Assembly: GCA_947476525.1 (NCBI GenBank)
Contig: CANJQY010000012.1
Location: forward strand, 1 to 33,358
Source of the DNA: Oligoflexales bacterium
GTDB taxonomy: Bacteria > Bdellovibrionota_B > Oligoflexia > Oligoflexales > RGVZ01
Direction: 5' to 3'
DNA: 33,358 nt
In this document: piece by piece, positions 26,480-32,497 of the stretch
How the letters are laid out: each line of letters opens with the position of its first letter
Position numbering within the stretch: position 1 is the stretch's first letter
The notes under the pieces: generated by a model
Told to the model about the DNA's origin: nothing
What the model saw: only the letters and a program-made list of their open reading frames with translations
Database searches by the model: none
Translations under genes and position numbers: made by a program

Positions 26480-27276
26480 TATTCGACCAACTTTCCAATT
26501 TGCGCCACCAACTCTTCTACCGATTTAAATGGCTTTTCCATGATGTCATTACCACCGGCCGCTAGCGCCTCTAACGCTTCCGGCTCACTTCGTCCGTGCC
26601 CCGTCATTACAATAATCGGAATCGATGCGTTCAGTTGGCGAATTCGAAGAATAGCTTCCTTTCCCGACATTGTAGGCATGTTCAAATCTATAATAATAAC
26701 ATCAAATTTTTGAACTGCAAAACAAGCCAAGGCTTCCATTGGATCTGTAAATGTATGAAGGTAATAATAGTCTTCCAACAGAAGTTGTAATATTTCAACG
26801 ATTCCCGCATCATCATCCATTGCCAAAACCCTAGGCTTCGACTTCTGTCCAGAAACAACCGGAGCCGCAGCAACAGCAGCAGCAGCAGCAGCCGGATCCT
26901 GCCCCTCCAATAATTTTTGAAGCAATCCTATGATCTTTCCTGGATCGCCAAATGGCTTAAACAATACCTCACTTGCTCCCAATCCAATCGCTTCCGCTTT
27001 ATCAGCAACCGTCTGAGCATGACCCGTGATTAACACCACAAAAACTCCAGGACGCACCGATTTCACGTGCTTCACGACGTCAAGCCCAGATAGAAATGGC
27101 ATTCTTATATCTGAAATGACTAAATCATAGTGCCTTTTTGTGATCTCTGCACAAGCCTCTCGCGGATCTGTAAAAATTGTTACATCAAAATCGTCTCCGA
27201 GGAATATGCCCAATAGAGCACCGATCTCGGGCTCATCATCCACAATTAGTACCGAAGGATTTTTTGACATCGCCAT
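26479..27276 (-). CDS. Tandem receiver (REC-REC) response regulator
   Basis: The 265-residue protein contains two complete receiver domains and no output domain. REC1 (about 7-125) has DDE at 13-15, phosphoacceptor Asp56 in VISDIRMP, Thr84 in VLITGHA and Lys107 in LFKPFG. REC2 (about 148-265) has DDD at 154-156, Asp197 in IIIDLNMP, VMTGHG and EKPFKS. The linker (about 127-146) is an alanine run encoded by GCA/GCC repeats, so its length could vary. Its stop overlaps the start of the PrkA gene, which implies that phosphorylation state is coupled to that AAA+ protein. AGGA lies before the start. Confidence 0.93.
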   Translation of the reverse strand: MAMSKNPSVLIVDDEPEIGALLGIFLGDDFDVTIFTDPREACAEITKRHYDLVISDIRMPFLSGLDVVKHVKSVRPGVFVVLITGHAQTVADKAEAIGLGASEVLFKPFGDPGKIIGLLQKLLEGQDPAAAAAAVAAAPVVSGQKSKPRVLAMDDDAGIVEILQLLLEDYYYLHTFTDPMEALACFAVQKFDVIIIDLNMPTMSGKEAILRIRQLNASIPIIVMTGHGRSEPEALEALAAGGNDIMEKPFKSVEELVAQIGKLVE

Positions 27277-27348
27277 ATTCCTATCTCAATTCGCTTCCAC
27301 TAACGAAACCAAAAAAAAGATTCTCTTTGTAGTATTGTACCTCAATCA

Positions 27349-27372
27349 AACTGGCCCCGTCGAATGGATATT
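27349..27372 (+). repeat. Left terminal inverted repeat of the IS
   Basis: It begins AACTGGCCCC, then four unmatched bases, then A-N-TGGAT-N-TT. It matches the reverse complement of 28756-28779 at 18 of 24 positions, with the outer ten bases perfect. Confidence 0.75.
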
Positions 27373-27533
27373 GGTTTGGATGTCTGTGAGGCGGGGGTGT
27401 GACACAAAAATATCCGCCGAGGACGGCCATATCTATTTGAATTAACAGGATTTATTGGAAAATTTTTTGAAGGACTTGAACTGCTTTTTTTAGTTACACT
27501 TTTGCAATCGTCGATTTGCAAAGGTGAACAGGA

Positions 27534-28529
27534 ATGACCCCTCAACTAGAAAAAATGTTCCAAGAGAAAATGGTACGGCACAACGCAAGTTTGCCCATTA
27601 ATTGTCCAAAATGCGAAAAATCTGCAGCTAATATGCGAATTTGTCGAGCTGGATTTTTTTTGCGAAATTGTGACGGATTAAAAGTGCAACGTTTCAGGTG
27701 CTTAGATTGTGGTCGCAGATTTTCAACCGCAACGAGATCACTAGAATTTCGACAACAAAAACGCGCACCAAATTTCGCGATTTTTCGGGAACTGTCTTCT
27801 GCCGTGAGTCTTAGGCGCACGGCAGAAAATACTGGGGTAAACCGCAAAACAGTGTCGGCTCGTCTACAATATTTTGAAAAATTATCGCGTATTTGTAGTG
27901 ACTTCCTTGCTGACGATCTCAGACGAAGTGGGAAGCTTTCGGCACATGTACAATTGGATGATATGGAAACGTACGAACATACAAAATTGAAGCCAATCTC
28001 CGTGCCAATTCTCGTTTGCAAAACGATGCGCTATGTTTATGGAGTTGATGCCGCTGCGATGCCTGCAAAAGGCCTAACTGCGGCGTTAAGCCGAAAAAAA
28101 TATGGACGCCGAAAAGACGACCGGCCGGAGGCATGGGAGGCCGTTTTAAAGCAAGGCAGCAAATTTATTCAGCCGGGCGCAACAATCACGAGCGACATGC
28201 ATAATTCCTACGCCAAAACAATTGTCGCAAATCTTCCTGGCACTATCCATTTAACAACAAAGGGACGACAGCCGCGCTCGGCTGGGCAAGGGGAGCTCAA
28301 AAAGGGCGGGCTTGATCCGTTGTTTTCCATTAATCATACAGCGGCCATGTTTCGCGCGAACACGAGTCGCCTCATTCGAAAAACTTGGTGCAACACAAAA
28401 CGAATTTCCTTCCTGCGAAGCCACTTGTGGGTGTATGTGCTTCGACATAATTTCACCATTGCAGCAAATCTCGCAAAAAAATCGGTAGCCACTCCCGCAA
28501 TAAAAAAGAACAAGTTGGCGCCCACTTAA
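27534..28529 (+). CDS. IS transposase with zinc-ribbon/HTH N-terminus
   Basis: The 331-residue protein has a zinc ribbon (CPKC at 24-27, CLDC at 56-59, then GRRFST), a helix-turn-helix (about 88-112, SLRRTAENTGVNRKTVSARL) and a DDE-type catalytic core. Candidate acidic residues are in HVQLDDMETYEH (Asp142/143) and ITSDMHNSY (Asp221). The C-terminal motif SINHTAAMFRANTSRLIRKT with WCNTK matches the Asn-Arg-Arg-Thr-Lys signature near the third acidic residue in IS1/IS1595-like enzymes. That third residue is not certain here. The frame is intact and AGGTGAACAGGA precedes ATG, so it may be functional. Exact IS family assignment would need a database comparison. Confidence 0.85.
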   Translation: MTPQLEKMFQEKMVRHNASLPINCPKCEKSAANMRICRAGFFLRNCDGLKVQRFRCLDCGRRFSTATRSLEFRQQKRAPNFAIFRELSSAVSLRRTAENTGVNRKTVSARLQYFEKLSRICSDFLADDLRRSGKLSAHVQLDDMETYEHTKLKPISVPILVCKTMRYVYGVDAAAMPAKGLTAALSRKKYGRRKDDRPEAWEAVLKQGSKFIQPGATITSDMHNSYAKTIVANLPGTIHLTTKGRQPRSAGQGELKKGGLDPLFSINHTAAMFRANTSRLIRKTWCNTKRISFLRSHLWVYVLRHNFTIAANLAKKSVATPAIKKNKLAPT

Positions 28530-28755
28530 GCAGAAGACGTCACCATCTCGGCCCCATTTGCTCTGCGGCCCCATTTACCATGCAATGCAACAATTGTAGC
28601 GAGACACATTCCTTCGCCAATATAGCTTGCCAGGTCTGAATATTTACGGCTTTCTAGCAAAATACGGCTAAAAACTGCCGCCACTCACCCGTACGCCTTC
28701 CACATGCCTCAATAATTACCGTTATTCACTGCCAGACATTAGGTCCAACCAATAA

Positions 28756-28779
28756 AAGATCCACTGAGTGGGGCCAGTT
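28756..28779 (-). repeat. Right terminal inverted repeat of the IS
   Basis: Read on the minus strand it starts AACTGGCCCC and continues with A-G-TGGAT-C-TT at the same spacing as the left end. It contains the small palindrome CACTGAGTG. Confidence 0.75.
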
Positions 28780-28842
28780 AGTGGTATAGTCAATGCAAAT
28801 GCAAGTTCCATCCACTTATTTCCTCGAGAGGGTTTTTGCTAT

Positions 28843-30171
28843 ATGAAAAAGACTTTTGTCATCGATACTAATATTTTGTTGAATAACCCTGCTAGTATTT
28901 TTAAGTTTGACGACAACGACGTAGTCATTCCAATTTCTGTGATTGAGGAGGTTGACACCTTCAAAAAGGACCTCAGTGAAAACGGTAGAAACGCGCGAGA
29001 GGTGAGTCGAATTTTAGATCGCCTTCGCGAGCGTGGAACTTTATCGGCTGGAATTCCTCTTTTCGAGGGTCGCGAAGACAGCGGCCGTTTGTTTATAAAT
29101 CTGGGAGCGGATTTCGAGCTAGTCGGCCGCCTGGCGCAAAATACGGATAACCAGATACTAGCGGTAGCATTGACGTTACAAAAACAGCATGGCGATTCTT
29201 GCAAAGTGGTGATCATCACTAAGGACTCTAACCTCAGAATTAAGGCCGATGCATTCAATGTAGCTGCTGAAGATTTTGAGGCTGACAAAGTTGATATCAA
29301 TCACATGTATAAGGGAATTTCGACCCTTCGCGTTGGCGGTGAGGTAATCAACCAATTTTATTCTCGCCGAGAATTAAAACTTGAGGACAAGACGATACTT
29401 CCCAATCAGTTTGTTATTTTAGAAGACGAGACGGACGCCAATCAATTTGTATATGGGATGTATGACGGGCAAGATCAAGTACTCAGGATGCTCGACCCGC
29501 ATAGCGAGGGTGTTTGGGGAATTTATCCGCGCAATATTGAGCAGACGTTTGCGCTCGAGGCTTTATTGGACGACAACATAAGGCTAGTCACTTTGAGTGG
29601 GGGCGCAGGAACGGGTAAAACGTTAATGGCGATTGCGGCAGGCCTTACTAAAACGACCGACGACAACGAATACCACAAATTGCTGGTAGCCCGGCCAATT
29701 TTCCCGCTAGGCAAGGACATTGGCTTCTTGCCAGGGGATCTCGATGAGAAATTAAATCCTTGGATGCAGCCTATTTTCGACAATCTTGAATTATTGTTGA
29801 GTGGCGGGCAACAGGGGCGTACGAAGCGTTTCAGCAAGAGTTATCAGGAGTTGATCAACCAAGGCATTTTGGCGATCGAGCCTTTGACATATATCCGTGG
29901 CCGTTCTCTTCCCAACCAATTTTTCATCGTGGACGAGGCACAAAATTTAACTCCCCATGAAATCAAAACGATTTTGACTCGTGCCGGCGAGGGAACTAAA
30001 ATTGTTTTGACGGGCGACCCGTATCAAATAGACAATCCATATATCGACAGTGAGAGCAACGGAATGACTTACGTCATTGAAAAGTTCAAGAACGAGCGAA
30101 TTGCGGCACACATCACTTTCAATCGCGGGGAGCGAAGTGAGCTTGCAACCCTTGCTGCGGCGTTACTTTAG
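28843..30171 (+). CDS. PIN-PhoH protein (PhoH2/YlaK type RNase-helicase)
   Basis: I choose ATG at 28843 (442 residues), because the product then begins directly with the PIN strand MKKTFVIDTNILL and GAGAGGG lies upstream. The PIN domain (about 1-145) has acidic residues Asp8, Glu35/Glu36 in SVIEEVDTFKK, Asp102 in NTDNQILAVAL and ITKDSNLRIKAD. The PhoH ATPase domain (about 230-440) has Walker A LSGGAGTGKT (251-260), Walker B FFIVDEAQNLT (360-370), GDPYQIDNPY and the closing FNRGERSELA. PhoH2-type proteins combine sequence-selective RNA cleavage with ATP-driven unwinding; the cellular role is unsettled. The gene starts 63 bases after the IS end, so its promoter may have been altered by the insertion. 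Confidence 0.94.
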   Translation: MKKTFVIDTNILLNNPASIFKFDDNDVVIPISVIEEVDTFKKDLSENGRNAREVSRILDRLRERGTLSAGIPLFEGREDSGRLFINLGADFELVGRLAQNTDNQILAVALTLQKQHGDSCKVVIITKDSNLRIKADAFNVAAEDFEADKVDINHMYKGISTLRVGGEVINQFYSRRELKLEDKTILPNQFVILEDETDANQFVYGMYDGQDQVLRMLDPHSEGVWGIYPRNIEQTFALEALLDDNIRLVTLSGGAGTGKTLMAIAAGLTKTTDDNEYHKLLVARPIFPLGKDIGFLPGDLDEKLNPWMQPIFDNLELLLSGGQQGRTKRFSKSYQELINQGILAIEPLTYIRGRSLPNQFFIVDEAQNLTPHEIKTILTRAGEGTKIVLTGDPYQIDNPYIDSESNGMTYVIEKFKNERIAAHITFNRGERSELATLAAALL

Positions 30172-30630
30172 CGGTTAAAAACACATCTCACTGCGGGCGT
30201 TAGCAAGTCGCTGTCGCCGGAAAACGCCGCAGAGAGACTTGTCCCGAGCGACGAGGGGTCTCGGCCAATAACCACGAGCGTTGTTCTGCGTCTTATCTGG
30301 CCAATCCTGGCATCTCCCTGGACAATATCGGTGGTAAAAGCGGGGGGGGGATTGGCATGGTTACGGTTCAATAGTTAGCCAGCGGCATTTGTGTGACCCT
30401 CTGAAAAACATAACCCACTGAAATTTAAATATATATTTGCACATTAGCCGACCGCCGGGCTGGTTAGCCACGACTAACCGTCAAGAGCTAATGTGTGCTA
30501 TAGGCCTCGTTTACATGTTTTCAAATTGCTGGTGAACGTGCTAGCATAAGTTCTTTATAGGGCTCTTTATGGGGTATATTTTGAGCCTGTTATCGTTCGT
30601 GCTTTTAACTACACTATGAGGAGTATTTGT
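30172..30630. other. Gene-free leader between phoH and infC
   Basis: No convincing gene occurs in these 459 bases. Just after phoH, GCGG-GCGTT (about 30199-30207) and AACGC-CGC (about 30223-30231) can pair, a possible terminator without a T-run. A run of nine G lies at 30342-30350. A large nested inverted repeat follows at 30439-30498. The last 120 bases before infC are AT-rich and must hold its promoter, but no consensus pair stands out. Confidence 0.5.
30439..30498 (+). promoter_or_regulatory. Nested inverted repeat in the infC leader
   Basis: The outer arms GCACATTAGC (30439-30448) and GCTAATGTGTGC (30487-30498) pair with one bulged base. Inside, GGTTAG (30462-30467) and CTAACC (30474-30479) form a second hairpin, extended by GAC/GTC. 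The fold is a branched, bulged RNA or a cruciform. It could be an RNA leader, an operator pair or a terminator-like block. It lies 133 bases before the chosen infC start. Confidence 0.6.
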
Positions 30631-31104
30631 TTGCTAGTTATCAATCGTGCCGCCGCTCGCAGTTATACGAAAGTTCGCCTTGTTGGCGAAGAAGCCAATG
30701 AAGTCATGTCAGTTCTAGAGGCGCTTTCGCGCGCAGAAGATTCAGGACTAGACCTCGTGATGATCAGCGACAAGGGAGACTTCCCGGTCATGCGCATTCA
30801 GGACTTTAAGAAGGTCCAGTACGAATTGAAAAAAGCCAAGAAAAAACAAATCGTTCAAGAACTAAAAGAAATCCAGCTCAAACTTAATATTGCGGAGCAC
30901 GATCTTTCAACAAAAGTTGGTGCCATAGAGAAATTTTTGGCTCGTGGCGACAAGGTTAAAGTCATCGTCCGACTTAAGGGACGGGAGCGAGAAAACCCAG
31001 AGCGTGCGCGCACACTACTGGAGCGAGTGATCACCAGCGTAAAGTGCAAGGCGAGTTATGTGCCGGGACCGATTACGATTGCGATTTTAGAATCACTCAA
31101 ATGA
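30631..31104 (+). CDS. infC: Translation initiation factor IF-3 (divergent)
   Basis: IF-3 binds the 30S subunit and checks start codon and initiator tRNA. N-domain segments here are VINRAAARSYTKVRLVGEEA and GLDLVMIS, then the basic linker KKAKKKQ. The C-domain follows with VQELKEIQLKLNIAEHDL, GDKVKVIVRLKGRE and the final pattern GPITIAIL. The likely start is TTG 30631 (157 residues), seven bases after GAGGAG. The ATG at 30616 overlaps that Shine-Dalgarno and has none of its own. IF-3 genes commonly use rare starts (AUU in E. coli) for autoregulation; ATT 30625 is too close to the ribosome site. Usual motifs such as PPVCRIMDYGK are changed (FPVMRIQDFKK). A terminator follows, so rpmI and rplT are not co-transcribed. 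It may be a second IF-3 copy. Confidence 0.85.
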   Translation: MLVINRAAARSYTKVRLVGEEANEVMSVLEALSRAEDSGLDLVMISDKGDFPVMRIQDFKKVQYELKKAKKKQIVQELKEIQLKLNIAEHDLSTKVGAIEKFLARGDKVKVIVRLKGRERENPERARTLLERVITSVKCKASYVPGPITIAILESLK

Positions 31105-31142
31105 ATTCGCCGTCAGCAAGTCAATATTGAATTACATTAAAT

Positions 31143-31172
31143 AACCCACCGAAAAGAATTCGGTGGGTTTTT
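31143..31172 (+). terminator. Intrinsic terminator of infC
   Basis: ACCCACCGAA (31144-31153) pairs perfectly with TTCGGTGGGT (31159-31168) around AAGAA. Five T follow. The stem of ten pairs is strong and begins 39 bases after the infC stop. Confidence 0.92.
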
Positions 31173-31222
31173 AAATGTGTTAGTCAAGCCCCCCCTAAAA
31201 CCTTGCCACAAGGCAAAAAACG

Positions 31223-31245
31223 TTCGAAAACAAAGTTTTTTCGAA
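31223..31245. promoter_or_regulatory. Palindrome upstream of the HTH gene promoter
   Basis: TTCGAAAA (31223-31230) and TTTTCGAA (31238-31245) form a perfect eight-base inverted repeat with a seven-base centre, 17 bases before the -35 box. A further repeat, TTGCC-ACAA-GGCAA, lies at about 31203-31216. These are operator candidates. Confidence 0.5.
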
Positions 31246-31252
31246 TATCGGG

Positions 31253-31268
31253 CTGTCATTATTGACAG
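31253..31268. promoter_or_regulatory. Palindrome covering the -35 box
   Basis: CTGTCA (31253-31258) and TGACAG (31263-31268) form a perfect inverted repeat whose right arm overlaps the TTGACA box. A protein bound here would block the polymerase; autoregulation by the downstream HTH protein is an inference. Confidence 0.5.
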
Positions 31269-31291
31269 GACCCCTCATTGTATCGTCTAAT
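31262..31291 (+). promoter_or_regulatory. Strong sigma-70-like promoter
   Basis: TTGACA (31262-31267, perfect) and TCTAAT (31286-31291, five of six) are separated by 18 bases. This is the best promoter match I see in the window. It lies about 135 bases before the HTH gene start, leaving a long 5' leader. Confidence 0.7.
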
Positions 31292-31425
31292 TTTATATAG
31301 AGACTTTTCCTATTTCGTTCCGAATTCGCCTAGGCAGGACGCCAAGGTACTTTCTATAGTTGCGGTGTCACCGAACTTTCGCAAAACACCATTAGTCGTT
31401 AATTGAAACCAAGGAGGTATTTACG

Positions 31426-32328
31426 ATGAAAAAAATAGCCGAGAATCGTTATCCCAATTCGGCCACTCTATTCAAATTCTGCAAAGAGGCGCTTGCGATT
31501 CGCTACGAAGGCAACGTCAAAGTTATCGACCAAGATGTCGGTGCGATATTGGGCTATGACCCAGCTGATTGCAGCCATTGGAAGAAGGGCAAGAAGAATA
31601 TTCGCGCACTTTCGACCTTGCGTGCTATTGCTGATCATCTTGCGATTGACGATCGCCTTTTGATCGAAATCGCCGCTGGAAAAGTTGGATTTGACGAGGC
31701 TGTTTTTGAATTTCGCGGATACGGTTCATTTGCGTTAAATGGTCGTACCGGTGAAAACCTGAAAAAAGAATTTTTCAAAAACCCGTCTCGGTATCAAGGC
31801 GACAATGCGAAACTAACGTTTGAAGAGTTATTCGACATTGACCGTGCGAGTGTTTATAAGTCCGTCGAATCCCTTCTTGCCATTGGAAAATTCGAGGAAG
31901 CGCCGATTTACATCCCAGAAATTTGTAATCTATTTCCAAATTTTGGAATCGTGTCAGACGACACAGTCTCAACCGCAGTCGACGTTAAGTCTGAGGGCCA
32001 AGGTGCAGACCTTCGCGTGACGGTTCGTTACACTGGTAGCGATATGCGTCCATACCTTCGATTCCTCGTCGCAAAGGAACTCTTCAAATATTTGATCCGT
32101 AGTGGCAGCATGCATGTTGCGAACATTCGCTCCTGCCCAGAAGAAGTACTGGATATTCGAGCAAATATCTTCGCAGGTCTTTTGTTAGTTCCTGGAAAGA
32201 TGCTTCGCAAAGAAGTTGAAAAAATCGACTCCGCGCATGATATCGTTATGCAATTATCTGAAACCTTCTGGGTATCGAAGGCTATGATGAACCAAAGACT
32301 GCGCGACTACATGGAAAATTTAACGTAA
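31426..32328 (+). CDS. HTH regulator with degenerate ImmA/IrrE-like domain
   Basis: The 300-residue protein starts with ATG seven bases after AGGAGGT. An XRE-like helix-turn-helix lies at about 30-80: DQDVGAILGYDPADCSHWKKGKKN, then LSTLRAIADHL. The C-terminal part (about 205-300) follows the DUF955/ImmA-IrrE metallopeptidase pattern: RPYLRFLVAKELFKYLI, then DIRANIFAGLLLVPGKML. The zinc motif HExxH is replaced by KELFK (217-221), so it should not be a protease, and it may keep only a structural or ligand-binding role. ImmA/IrrE proteins usually cleave a partner repressor. The gene has its own promoter with overlapping palindromes and its own terminator, so it is a single-gene unit. Confidence 0.75.
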   Translation: MKKIAENRYPNSATLFKFCKEALAIRYEGNVKVIDQDVGAILGYDPADCSHWKKGKKNIRALSTLRAIADHLAIDDRLLIEIAAGKVGFDEAVFEFRGYGSFALNGRTGENLKKEFFKNPSRYQGDNAKLTFEELFDIDRASVYKSVESLLAIGKFEEAPIYIPEICNLFPNFGIVSDDTVSTAVDVKSEGQGADLRVTVRYTGSDMRPYLRFLVAKELFKYLIRSGSMHVANIRSCPEEVLDIRANIFAGLLLVPGKMLRKEVEKIDSAHDIVMQLSETFWVSKAMMNQRLRDYMENLT

Positions 32329-32348
32329 TCAGCATTTCAATGTCAACT

Positions 32349-32379
32349 AAAACCAAAGGGGAAACCCTTTGGTTTTTTT
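32349..32379 (+). terminator. Intrinsic terminator of the HTH gene
   Basis: AACCAAAGGG (32351-32360) and CCCTTTGGTT (32365-32374) pair fully around a GAAA tetraloop and run into seven T (32373-32379). It begins 20 bases after the stop codon. Confidence 0.93.
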
Positions 32380-32497
32380 GTTTTTGACCAAATCCGATTT
32401 AGCCTTAAGAGAGGTACTCGACCTCAAGTTTTTAAACGAAGTTCCGATTAATGTTTGCAGATGCGCATCTTAGTCCACATATGTATGGGAATGCTAC

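Larger units (their letters stand above)
27349..28779 (+). mobile_element. IS1/IS1595-like insertion sequence
   Basis: Imperfect terminal inverted repeats enclose a single transposase gene over 1431 bases. No target-site duplication is visible: the eight bases outside the two ends do not match. This points to an old insertion or to altered ends. The 185-base 5' leader and the 250 bases after the gene hold no other gene. Inside the right part CGGCCCCATTT occurs twice (28542 and 28567). The element separates the REC-REC/PrkA couple from phoH, and its right end lies 63 bases from the phoH start. Confidence 0.75.

Noticed and set aside
28768-28842. Upstream extension of PhoH into the IS end
   Set aside because: The added 25 residues are unlike PIN domains, start within the IS inverted repeat, and ATG 28843 has a ribosome site and the correct PIN N-terminus.
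30168-30371. Minus-strand 67-residue frame after phoH
   Set aside because: No ribosome site, no recognisable family, and it crosses the nine-G run; more likely chance in a non-coding leader.
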